Part shown: in pieces, positions 7,613-14,242 of the stretch
Layout of the letters: each line of letters opens with the position of its first letter
Numbering within the stretch: the first letter of the stretch is position 1
Assembly: GCA_947304065.1 (NCBI GenBank)
Contig: CAMZAI010000036.1
Span: 1 to 16,727 of the forward strand
Direction: 5' to 3'
Source of the DNA: an uncultured Clostridia bacterium
GTDB taxonomy: Bacteria > Bacillota > Clostridia > Lachnospirales > Lachnospiraceae
DNA length: 16,727 bases
The notes under the pieces: generated by a model
The model's database searches: none
What the model was told of the DNA's origin: nothing
What the model saw: the letters and a program-made list of their open reading frames with translations, nothing else
Program-made: the position numbers and the translations under genes

Positions 7613-7978
7613 TTATTTATCGGATAATACTTCGTCTAAAGCTGCCAGCAGCTTGTCCGCCTCGATCGGTTTCGCAACCAGATGCTTAAGTCCGAGCGAC
7701 TGTACTTCCGCCATCGTATCATGGTCACAGAGAGAGCTGAGCATAACGATCTTCGTCTCCGGATTCTTCTTCAGAAGCTCAGTAGCGGTCTCAATGCCGT
7801 CGATACCGGGCATGATGATATCCAGAGTGATAACATCGGGCTTCAGTTCCTCGGCCATCCTGATGCCGTCTTCTCCGTTCTTTGCATGACCCGCGATCTC
7901 GTACCCCTTCGGCTCTATAACGTCCGCTATTTCTCTTGCGATGAACGGTGAGTCATCAATAATCAACACTTTTTTCAT
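7613..7978 (-). CDS. CheY-like single-domain response regulator
   Basis: This is a stand-alone receiver of 121 residues with no output domain. Asp8/Asp9 form the acidic pocket, Asp53 in TLDIIMPGIDG is the phospho-acceptor, Ser81/Ser82 and Lys103 (VAKP) complete the active site. The protein ends right after the last helix. Such proteins carry the signal from CheA to the flagellar switch, or act in related chemotaxis branches. The start at 7978 is chosen because GGAGGG lies 8 bases upstream; the frame is open further upstream but overlaps the end of the previous gene. It follows a CheX-like phosphatase gene by 28 bases, which suggests that the two proteins form a phosphorylation-dephosphorylation pair. 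No CheA or receptor gene is in the window. It is the last gene before the terminator at 7569-7593. Confidence 0.92.
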   Translation of the reverse strand: MKKVLIIDDSPFIAREIADVIEPKGYEIAGHAKNGEDGIRMAEELKPDVITLDIIMPGIDGIETATELLKKNPETKIVMLSSLCDHDTMAEVQSLGLKHLVAKPIEADKLLAALDEVLSDK

Positions 7979-8006
7979 AGATAGGTCCCTCCAGTCCTTT
8001 CTGCCT

Positions 8007-8489
8007 CTAATTGCTGGAATGTTCGGGCAAAACCTTATAGCAAAGCACAAAATCTATCTTGCCCTGATCGCACATATAAGAGGTTTCAATTCTGCTGCTG
8101 TAATCTGCTTCGGCCGTTTCCCTGTAGGATCCGCGTATCAGAACCGGAATGATGAATCTGGACGCGTGCCCGATCTCGTTATTTATCTTAGAGATGAACC
8201 TTCCGTAGAAGATGTTCATGTACTCCTTAAAGTAAGCTTCCCTGTCCTCCTTCGACAGCTCCGCGCCGTTGCTCATCTTATCGACAACCGTCTCCACAAA
8301 TTCAGCGGGAAACTGCGCTACTGTCTTGGACTTGAAGACTCCTTTGGACAAAACCACTACCGAAACAGGATTCTCAATTCGTTTTTTCCTGGCCGGAGGC
8401 GCTTTCAGCTGTATACCGGTCAACTGCTCGGTGACCGACGAAAATACGGCATCAACGGTATCCCCGACAAAGCGATCGTTGATTCCTAT
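8007..8489 (-). CDS. CheX-like chemotaxis phosphatase, apparently starting at AUA
   Basis: From an ATA at 8487-8489 the frame encodes 160 residues. The segment KEYMNIFYGRF (about 88-98) carries the ExxN catalytic motif of CheX/CheC/FliY phosphatases (Glu89, Asn92) with the following glycine, and RFIIPVLIRG (111-120) fits the next strand of the CheX fold. CheX removes phosphate from CheY-P, consistent with the CheY-like gene just downstream. The start is odd. An in-frame TAA lies at 8508-8510, and no ATG, GTG, TTG or CTG occurs until a TTG at 8421-8423 that lacks a ribosome site and would drop the first 22 residues. AAAGGGGGAG, by contrast, sits 6 bases before the ATA. A true AUA start, or an ATG altered by mutation or sequencing error, is more likely. 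The family assignment rests on motif and context, with only modest similarity overall. Confidence 0.72.
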   Translation of the reverse strand: MGINDRFVGDTVDAVFSSVTEQLTGIQLKAPPARKKRIENPVSVVVLSKGVFKSKTVAQFPAEFVETVVDKMSNGAELSKEDREAYFKEYMNIFYGRFISKINNEIGHASRFIIPVLIRGSYRETAEADYSSRIETSYMCDQGKIDFVLCYKVLPEHSSN

Positions 8490-8503
8490 GGCAGTCTCCC
8501 CCT

Positions 8504-8923
8504 TTACTTATCTCCGTTCAGGAAACGCATCTTCGCGCTCTCACGAGGATCTGCCTTTACCGGTTCGGGAGTAGGCTTCAGACTCTTGGCGGCATTGTTC
8601 AGTGACTGGGTCATATTACCCTTGCAGTTGTTGCAGAAGCGTCCCGTAAGGATATTCGCTCCGCATCTCTCGCACTCGATACCTACGGAAGATCCCTCGG
8701 CAAATGTAAGGCGCTCCTCACGTACCCACTGCTTGATAAGCTTTACCGATACCTCGGTGTCCTCGGCTACCTTCGAGATGTTTGCACCCGGATTCTGCCT
8801 TATGTACTCCTTGCACACCTGGAATTTCTCTTCGCGGGCGGCCATACACGCGGGGCAGGCGGGCGTGGATACGCCAAGATAGTTGAATAATTTTCCGCAT
8901 CCCGGACATGATCTTACTTCCAT
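8504..8923 (-). CDS. yvyF: YvyF-type flagellar-operon zinc-ribbon protein
   Basis: This 139-residue protein has paired cysteine motifs at both ends of its conserved part: CPGCG (6-10) and CPAC (23-26) in the N-terminal half, and CERCG and CNNC around 84-99, which look like two zinc-ribbon sites. Between them is a helical segment, ISKVAEDTEVSVKLIKQWVREERL, resembling a MerR/helix-turn-helix motif. This layout is that of the YvyF family (flagellar-operon protein), encoded in Bacillus between comFC and flgM. Here too it lies directly after a comF gene (18-base gap), supporting the identification. Its function is poorly defined; a regulatory role in flagellar assembly is presumed. A strong AGGAGG lies 5 bases before the ATG at 8923. 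The TAA stop abuts the ribosome site of the CheX-like gene. Confidence 0.85.
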   Translation of the reverse strand: MEVRSCPGCGKLFNYLGVSTPACPACMAAREEKFQVCKEYIRQNPGANISKVAEDTEVSVKLIKQWVREERLTFAEGSSVGIECERCGANILTGRFCNNCKGNMTQSLNNAAKSLKPTPEPVKADPRESAKMRFLNGDK

Positions 8924-8941
8924 ACAAACCTCCTGTAAATA

Positions 8942-9700
8942 TCAATAATTATAGCCGATCGCCACACTGAGAACGGCGACCTCATGCACCCCGGCGTCGA
9001 GCAATGCTTCGGTGCAGCACTCCATCGTGGCACCGGTGGTGTATATATCGTCAATCAGCAGAACCCTGCCGAATCGGACCGAAATCTCTTCCCTCGGATA
9101 TCTCTTCAGGTCACACTCAAAAGCCTGTTTCAGGTTCTCCGCCCTTCCTGCGGCGTCCAGACGCTTCAGCGCGGCGGTCTTCTTCCTGCGAATGAGAAGG
9201 TCGTTCACCGAAGGAATATCCAGAGCGGCGCTTAGTCTGTCAGAAATCAGCTGTGCCTGATTATAGCCGCGTTCCGCGCGTCTCGAAGGATGGATCGGAA
9301 CAGGAATAATTATATCAGGATTAAACATTTTCACTCTTTCGCCGCATGTTTTTGCGGCTATTTCAGCGAAATAATCGGCGTTCTCGGCAGCTGAAGAATA
9401 CTTCAGATCCGACATGGCCCGCCTCATGATCCCGTCATATACAAAGGCTGAAAAACCCATCGAATAACGGTGATCCTTCGAAGCGCACTCATCGCACAGC
9501 TCCGTCTCCTCATCCTCGACATGCCTTCCGCACTTAAGGCAGAACGGCGGCTCAACAAGCTTAAACTCAGCCGCGCACGACTCGCATACCAGCATGTCCG
9601 GCAGGATCACATCCCTGCACCCCGGACACTTTCTCGGATAAACTGTCCTGACAGCTTCTTTAAACAGTTCTTTCGGGTTTATAATAGCATTATACATCAT
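8942..9700 (-). CDS. comFC: ComF family phosphoribosyltransferase-like protein (ComFC)
   Basis: The protein (252 residues from the chosen start) begins with a zinc-finger region of CPGC, CESC, CLKCG and CDEC pairs, followed by a type I phosphoribosyltransferase domain. The PRPP-binding loop is RVLLIDDIYTTGAT near the C-terminus, and IIIPVPIHPSRRAERGYNQAQLI is a classic ComF signature. ComFC is needed for DNA uptake during natural transformation in several bacteria; its chemistry is not known. The frame is open up to a TTG at 9772, but the first codons there are AT-rich and unlike a ComF N-terminus, and the TTG itself looks like part of a -35 box. I therefore place the start at the ATG at 9698-9700 or the adjacent ATG at 9695-9697. 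Neither has a visible ribosome site. It lies between recD2 and yvyF on the same strand. Confidence 0.85.
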   Translation of the reverse strand: MMYNAIINPKELFKEAVRTVYPRKCPGCRDVILPDMLVCESCAAEFKLVEPPFCLKCGRHVEDEETELCDECASKDHRYSMGFSAFVYDGIMRRAMSDLKYSSAAENADYFAEIAAKTCGERVKMFNPDIIIPVPIHPSRRAERGYNQAQLISDRLSAALDIPSVNDLLIRRKKTAALKRLDAAGRAENLKQAFECDLKRYPREEISVRFGRVLLIDDIYTTGATMECCTEALLDAGVHEVAVLSVAIGYNY

Positions 9701-9722
9701 GATTATTGTTTTTGCACGTACT

Positions 9723-9742
9723 TTTTCGTTTTTTAACGAAAA
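9723..9742. repeat. 8-bp inverted repeat in the comF leader
   Basis: TTTTCGTT (9723-9730) and AACGAAAA (9735-9742) are exact reverse complements separated by four T (plus strand). The stem is AT-rich with one CG step. It would coincide with the transcription start of the possible comF promoter, so it may be an operator or a weak hairpin. No further evidence of a role is visible. Confidence 0.45.
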
Positions 9743-9743
9743 T

Positions 9744-9772
9744 TTATTATTATTTGCAATTTCGAGACTCAA
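9744..9772 (-). promoter_or_regulatory. Possible internal promoter before comF
   Basis: TTGAGT (9772-9767) and TAATAA (9749-9744) on the minus strand are 17 bases apart. They lie right after the recD2 stop in an AT-rich stretch. Transcription would start near 9737. The boxes are moderate matches and low-complexity sequence makes chance matches likely. Confidence 0.3.
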
Positions 9773-9785
9773 TAATTGCTTATCG

Positions 9786-12023
9786 TCATTTCATCTCCAG
9801 TATCCTGTCGGCCAGCCCCGAATAACGCTTGATCTCGCTTGTATTGCGTATCATCGAACGTACCGTCTCCCGCCTTCCGACGATAGTAACGCAGTTCTTT
9901 GCCCTGGTTACGGCAGTATACAGAAGATTCCTGTTCAGCAGCAGCGGAGGTCCGGCAAGGAGCGGAAGGACTACCGCAGGGTACTCGCTTCCCTGCGATT
10001 TGTGGATCGTGACCGCATAAGCCAGCTCCAGTTCGTCGAGCTGCGAGAACGGATAATCCACGAGCTTCCCTTCGTCGAAATCGATGACCATCGTCTCCGC
10101 GTATGCGTTTATCTGGCGGATCACGCCGCAGTCTCCGTTAAAGATGCCGGTTCCCGATTCGATCAGATACCCTTTTGAGTTGCGCATCTCCCACGCGGCC
10201 TGGTAATTGTTCTTTATCTGCATGACCTTGTCGCCTTCGCGGAAGGTCACTCCGTGATGCTCTTTCTCGATCTTCCCGGGCACGGCGGGATTCAGATAAT
10301 GCTGGAGCACGGAATTGAGCTTCTCTACCCCGAGCTCGCCCTTCCTCATCGGAGTGAGCACCTGTATGTCAAAGCTCTTCGAATGAACGAACGAGGGCAG
10401 CTTATCCCTTACCAGAGCCACAACGACAGCTGCCACGGTATCCGCGTCGTCCCTCTGCATAAAGAAGAAATCATTGCTCTTGTTGTCGAGGGAGAGCTCC
10501 TCGCCGTTATTTATCTTATGCGCATTCACCACAATATCGCTCGTGAGCGCCTGTCTGAAGATCGTATTGAGCCTGACCGTATTGAACGCGCCGGAGTTGA
10601 TGATATCCCTTAACACATTGCCGGGCCCGACGCTCGGAAGCTGGTTCACATCGCCTACCATGATCAGTCTCGCACCGACCGCTATGGCCTTTAACAGCGC
10701 AGACATAAGCGAGATATCGACCATCGACATCTCATCGATAATGATCACGTCTGCCTCGAGCGGATTCTCCGCATTGCGCTCAAATGTAAAGGTTCCGGAG
10801 CTTCTGTGTTCATTAGAAGTTAAATCCTCATTTACTTTTAGCTCCAATAAACGGTGTATCGTCGAGGCTTCCCGGCCCGTAGTTTCATATATTCTCTTCG
10901 CAGCCCTGCCGGTAGGCGCAGCCAGAAGGATATCGAGTCCTTCCATCTCAAAGAGCGTGATGATCGCCTTGATCGTGGTCGTCTTTCCTGTTCCGGGACC
11001 GCCCGTAAGGATAAATACTCCGTTCTTCGCCGCCTCGGCGACAGCCTGTCTCTGAAGTGTATCAAGCTCAACCTTCAGGTTCTTTTCGATCTGGGTGATC
11101 CTGGCCTCGAGCTGTTCTTCCCTTACGGGGCATTTCACGTTCAGGTCGAGCAGCATCCTGGCCACACCGAGCTCCGTATAGTAAAATACCGACGAATAGA
11201 TGCACAGCGTATCCTCTGCGTCCTTCCTTGCAACAAGCTTACGCTCCAAGATCAGTTTGTCGGTCTGTCTTTCGATCTCTTCAGGATCCACGAGCAGCAG
11301 TCCCTTTACGAACTCAGTCAGCTTCTCCTGCGGCAGATAGGTATGACCCTGTCCGGCCGCTTCGCTCAGGGCATAGAGAATGCCCGCCCTGATACGGAAC
11401 TCACTGTCCCCGCTGATTCCGACCTTCGCCGCGATCTCATCCACGGTCTTAAAGCCCACGCCCGGGATGTCCTCGGCCATCTTATACGGATTCGTGCGGA
11501 TGATCTCATACATCGCCGGTCCGTACTGTTTATGTATCTTCACGGCCAGATTCGATGATATACCGTACTGCTGCAGAAACATCATCGACTGGCGCTGCTC
11601 GCGCTTCTCATCGAACTGCTCGCTGATCTCGCGCGCCATCCTCTCGCTGATGCCCTTTATATCCGCAAGTCTTATCGGTTCTTCTTCGATCACGCGGAAT
11701 GTTTCCTCGCCGAACTTTTTCACGATCTTCGCGGCCAATGCGCGTCCTACGCCCTTTATCGCGCCCGAACCCAGATACGTCTCCATCGAAGCCGCATCGG
11801 TAGGCTCTACGGCCTCATATTTCGTCACATGCAGCTGCATCCCGTACAACTGATGCTTTGTAAGATCTCCCTCGCAGCGCAGATAATCTCCCTCGCCGAC
11901 ATATGAAAAATTGCCGACGCAGGTTGTTGTCTCTTTTTCACCCTGCACCGACAATCTCAATATGGTATAGCCGTTCTCTGTATTGCGAAAAATAATACTG
12001 TCTACACAACCCTCAACTATCAT
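9786..12023 (-). CDS. recD2: RecD2-type ATP-dependent DNA helicase
   Basis: The protein has 745 residues from the ATG at 12023, a normal length for RecD2, the RecD-like SF1 helicase of bacteria lacking RecBCD. It moves 5' to 3' on DNA and acts in repair. The N-terminal OB-like part (GCVDSIIFRNTENGYTILRL) is followed by helix-hairpin-helix repeats (IKGVGRALAAKIVKKFG; DIPGVGFKTVDEIA). The motor has Walker A GGPGTGKTT (341-349), motif Ia APTGRAAKR, Walker B IIIDEMSM (DEMS 430-433), GDVNQLPSVGPG, and motifs with FRQA and AVTIHKSQGSE towards the end, then LLYTAVTRAK. The start is chosen because the conserved part begins MIVEGCVDS; an in-frame TTG at 12059 would overlap the flgJ-type gene. The ribosome site is weak (AAAGG 13 bases upstream), so coupling to the preceding gene, 16 bases away, is plausible. 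A DNA-repair gene inside a motility row is unusual. Confidence 0.93.
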   Translation of the reverse strand: MIVEGCVDSIIFRNTENGYTILRLSVQGEKETTTCVGNFSYVGEGDYLRCEGDLTKHQLYGMQLHVTKYEAVEPTDAASMETYLGSGAIKGVGRALAAKIVKKFGEETFRVIEEEPIRLADIKGISERMAREISEQFDEKREQRQSMMFLQQYGISSNLAVKIHKQYGPAMYEIIRTNPYKMAEDIPGVGFKTVDEIAAKVGISGDSEFRIRAGILYALSEAAGQGHTYLPQEKLTEFVKGLLLVDPEEIERQTDKLILERKLVARKDAEDTLCIYSSVFYYTELGVARMLLDLNVKCPVREEQLEARITQIEKNLKVELDTLQRQAVAEAAKNGVFILTGGPGTGKTTTIKAIITLFEMEGLDILLAAPTGRAAKRIYETTGREASTIHRLLELKVNEDLTSNEHRSSGTFTFERNAENPLEADVIIIDEMSMVDISLMSALLKAIAVGARLIMVGDVNQLPSVGPGNVLRDIINSGAFNTVRLNTIFRQALTSDIVVNAHKINNGEELSLDNKSNDFFFMQRDDADTVAAVVVALVRDKLPSFVHSKSFDIQVLTPMRKGELGVEKLNSVLQHYLNPAVPGKIEKEHHGVTFREGDKVMQIKNNYQAAWEMRNSKGYLIESGTGIFNGDCGVIRQINAYAETMVIDFDEGKLVDYPFSQLDELELAYAVTIHKSQGSEYPAVVLPLLAGPPLLLNRNLLYTAVTRAKNCVTIVGRRETVRSMIRNTSEIKRYSGLADRILEMK

Positions 12024-12039
12024 ATATTCCGATAAACCT

Positions 12040-12426
12040 TTATTCTCCCTTTGTTTCAATGTTCAGACCTGCTGCCGCCTGTCCGTAATCGCGCTTCATC
12101 GCCTCAAAAAGCTTCTGAGCGATGCCCAGCTGCCCGCTCTCCGCTATGGTCTTCGCATAGCCCTCGTAGAGCTTGTCTCCGAACATCTTCATATATTCGT
12201 TCTCTTCGTCCTCATCCTTCGGTACCAAAGCGTCTTTGGTCTTCTGAAGAACAGTCTCGATCAGATATGACTCAAAGCTCTTGCAGGCCTCCATCAGCTC
12301 CGCGTCGGTAGCATTCTCAAGATTTGAGAGCTTCGACGAAAGAGCGGAGGTCTTTGACTCGGAAGAACCCGATGCGTTAAGCTTGTTCATGACCGCATTA
12401 AGGTCTGTATTCATGGAAATACCCAT
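12040..12426 (-). CDS. flgJ: Flagellar rod-binding protein (FlgJ N-terminal domain only)
   Basis: This small protein of 128 residues consists of a low-complexity Ser/Asn-rich start (1-38) and a rod-binding domain (about 42-115) with the typical pattern ELMEACKSFESYLIETVLQ and GDKLYEGYAKTIAESGQLGIAQKLFEAM. In enteric FlgJ this domain caps or scaffolds the growing rod and is fused to a peptidoglycan hydrolase; that hydrolase is absent here, as in many Firmicutes. It has no signal peptide, as expected for a protein exported by the flagellar apparatus. GGGGG lies 6 bases before the ATG at 12426. The gene follows flgG by 20 bases. Confidence 0.88.
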   Translation of the reverse strand: MGISMNTDLNAVMNKLNASGSSESKTSALSSKLSNLENATDAELMEACKSFESYLIETVLQKTKDALVPKDEDEENEYMKMFGDKLYEGYAKTIAESGQLGIAQKLFEAMKRDYGQAAAGLNIETKGE

Positions 12427-12446
12427 AATTTACCCCCTGAAAGAGC

Positions 12447-13265
12447 TTATGATCTGAGGTTGTTCGCCTGCTGCATCATCTCGTCGGATGCGGTGATGAC
12501 CTTTGAATTCATCTCGTACGCACGCTGCGTGACGATCAGGTTAACGATCTCGTCAACGGTCTGCACGTTCGAACCCTCAAGGTAACCCGAAACAACCTTA
12601 CTTGTCTTTAAGAGTCCGTCCTCTGCCTCAAGTCTGGGAGCGCCGGAGTTCTCGCTCTCAAGGAGCAGGCTGCCGGATATCTTATCCAAACCGGAAGGAT
12701 TGTTGAACTGCGCGAGTCCGATCTGTACGCCCACATACTGGGCTACGCCGGTCTCGTCGGGATACATGAAATTCCCGTAATCGTCCATCTTCAGCTGTGA
12801 TACGTCATATTCCTCGGTATTGAAATATACGGGCGCGCCGTTAGTATCGAGCACCGCATAGCCTTCATTCGTGGCAAGAGTTACGCCGCCTTCGGAAATA
12901 GCCAGCTGGAACGCGCCGTTCCTGGTGTAGGCGATATTGCCGTCGGGCATCTGAACACGGTAAAAACCGTCGCCGACGATACACATATCGTATTTATTGC
13001 CTGTTTCAAGCATGGCACCCTGGGTATAGACCGAAGAAAGGCCGGACACTCTTACGCCGGAGCCCACCTGCGCGATAACAGGCTTGGGGTCCATATTGTG
13101 GTCCGTGGTCTTACGCTGAAGCTTCTGGTACAGGAGCGACGAGAATTCAGTCGTCTGCTTCTTGTAACCCGCTGTATTGACGTTTGAAAGATTGTTGGCT
13201 ATATTATCAAGACTGACCTGCTGGGATATCATTCCCGAAGCACCGGTCCAAAGCGATCTCATCAT
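12447..13265 (-). CDS. flgG: Flagellar basal-body rod/hook protein FlgG (FlhP-like)
   Basis: This 272-residue axial protein begins with the conserved LWTGASGMISQQVSLDNIANNLSNVNTAGYKK, in which the alpha-helical end and ANNLSNVNT motif are shared by all rod and hook proteins. It ends with the matching helix SNVQTVDEIVNLIVTQRAYEMNSKVI...DEMMQQANNLR, the FlgG-type C-terminus. These two helices pack together to form the axial tube. FlgG builds the distal rod. In Bacillus the gene in this place after mbl and flhO is flhP, so the symbol could equally be flhP. The ATG at 13265 (followed by a second ATG) has AGGAGG 9 bases upstream. Length is close to the usual 260-265. Confidence 0.93.
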   Translation of the reverse strand: MMRSLWTGASGMISQQVSLDNIANNLSNVNTAGYKKQTTEFSSLLYQKLQRKTTDHNMDPKPVIAQVGSGVRVSGLSSVYTQGAMLETGNKYDMCIVGDGFYRVQMPDGNIAYTRNGAFQLAISEGGVTLATNEGYAVLDTNGAPVYFNTEEYDVSQLKMDDYGNFMYPDETGVAQYVGVQIGLAQFNNPSGLDKISGSLLLESENSGAPRLEAEDGLLKTSKVVSGYLEGSNVQTVDEIVNLIVTQRAYEMNSKVITASDEMMQQANNLRS

Positions 13266-13300
13266 AATGACTTACCTCCTGAAATTCTTAAATAACGGCA

Positions 13301-14074
13301 TCATACCTTACCTACCGAGCTTACGGCCAGTTCCATAACGCTGTCCACCGACTTGATGACCTTCTGGTTCGCCTCGTAAGCCCTGGTGATGTTGATCAGA
13401 CTGACCATCTCGCTTACAACGTTAACATTCGACTGCTCCGTGTAGCCCTGTCTGACCACTCCGGTCACGTCCTTCTCGGTCGCGCCGGGCACCTCTCTGT
13501 AGTAAGTATCTCCGAATTTCTTGAGATAGTCGTAATTCTCGTAATCCTTTAAAATAAGCTGATCCACAAGAACGCCGTCCTCATATACGGCGCCGTCGGT
13601 ATCGATGACAACCTGTCCTGCGTCAACGGATACCTGCAGATCTCCCGCCTCAGACTGCAGATGATTGCCGTCCACATCGACGATGAAACCGTCTCTGGTA
13701 ATGTGGAAGCTTCCTGCACGCGTAAGGCTCTCGTGATCGTTGCCGGCCCTGTCGGTTACCCTGACAACAAAGAAACCCGCGCCGTCAAGAGCCAGGTCAT
13801 ACGTATTATTGGTCTCACGAAGTGAGCCCTGTGTATATTCCGTATAGACCTCGCCTATCTTAACGCCGAGGGGCATATGTCCGATCTTCTCTTTCTGCCA
13901 GTTCGCAGATTCGTCACGGATCTTTATAGTGAGCGATTCGTCAAAGCTCTGATTGGTTACGCCTTCCTTCTTGTATCCGACAGTAGTGGCATTGGCCATG
14001 TTATTCGAGATAACATCAAGCCTTTTTTGTTCGGTATACATACCGGTCCAACCGGTATACAAACTTCTGAGCAT
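13301..14074 (-). CDS. flgF: Flagellar basal-body rod protein FlgF-type (FlhO-like)
   Basis: This 257-residue rod protein starts LRSLYTGWTGMYTEQKRLDVISNNMANATTVGYKK and ends with SNVNVVSEMVSLINITRAYEANQKVIKSVDSVMELA, the paired terminal helices of flagellar axial proteins. The central part has the FlgF/FlgG strand pattern GAGFFVV...LTRAGSFHITRDGFIVDVDGNHL. It lies between mbl and flgG, in the position of flhO in Bacillus, and FlgF and FlhO are related proximal-rod proteins. GGAG lies 5 bases upstream of the ATG at 14074. The long gap of 168 bases before it suggests its own promoter. Confidence 0.9.
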   Translation of the reverse strand: MLRSLYTGWTGMYTEQKRLDVISNNMANATTVGYKKEGVTNQSFDESLTIKIRDESANWQKEKIGHMPLGVKIGEVYTEYTQGSLRETNNTYDLALDGAGFFVVRVTDRAGNDHESLTRAGSFHITRDGFIVDVDGNHLQSEAGDLQVSVDAGQVVIDTDGAVYEDGVLVDQLILKDYENYDYLKKFGDTYYREVPGATEKDVTGVVRQGYTEQSNVNVVSEMVSLINITRAYEANQKVIKSVDSVMELAVSSVGKV

Positions 14075-14128
14075 ATACTCTCCATTCCGCCACCGAGCAT
14101 CCTTCGCAGCTCCATGTGACTTAAGCTA

Positions 14129-14162
14129 CTGCGTCCGTGCTATATTCACCCTGCGTCCGTGC
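14129..14162. repeat. 12-bp exact direct repeat in the flgF upstream region
   Basis: CTGCGTCCGTGC occurs at 14129-14140 and again at 14151-14162, a spacing of 22 bases from start to start, which is about two helical turns. On the minus strand the upstream copy forms part of a small stem, CCTGC-N6-GCAGG. Tandem sites two turns apart are typical of a regulator binding on one face of the DNA. They lie 55-88 bases before the flgF start. Confidence 0.7.
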
Positions 14163-14170
14163 AGGTATAT

Positions 14171-14178
14171 GTTTCGGC
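14171..14178 (-). promoter_or_regulatory. Possible flagellar sigma (FliA/SigD) -10 element for flgF
   Basis: GCCGAAAC on the minus strand matches the first five and one further position of the sigma-28 -10 consensus GCCGATAA. A TAAG that could serve as the -35 box lies 18 bases upstream, three more than the usual 15. The element is close to the tandem repeats and in the right orientation, but the spacing is poor, so this is only a candidate. Confidence 0.25.
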
Positions 14179-14242
14179 AGGAACAGACGTAACCAACTTA
14201 CGATTTGTTCTTCCGCAGATTAACTGCGAATAGTTATCTCTT

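Noticed and set aside
7941..8882. A 313-codon open frame on the plus strand covering the CheX-like and YvyF-type genes.
   Set aside because: It lies opposite genes with clear families and ribosome sites, has no recognisable domain, and its composition fits a mirror of the opposite coding strand. The long opening is a by-product of codon bias.
9701..9772. N-terminal extension of the ComF-type protein from a TTG at 9772.
   Set aside because: No ribosome site, AT-rich codons unlike the rest, and ComF homologues begin near the Met at 9700. The TTG fits a -35 box better.
10854..11558. A 234-codon plus-strand frame opposite recD2, and similar ones at 1565-2230 and 1025-1564 opposite the family 1 binding protein.
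   Set aside because: All are antisense to well supported genes, without ribosome sites or recognisable domains.
14214..14228. CGCAG/CTGCG hairpin after mbl as a terminator.
   Set aside because: The stem is only 5 bp and no T-run follows on the minus strand, so it is unlikely to stop transcription alone.
14075..14242. A cyclic-di-GMP riboswitch before flgF, suggested by GGACGCAG segments.
   Set aside because: By eye the characteristic conserved core and paired stems are missing; the similarity is limited to the repeated GGACGCA. A covariance-model search would settle it.
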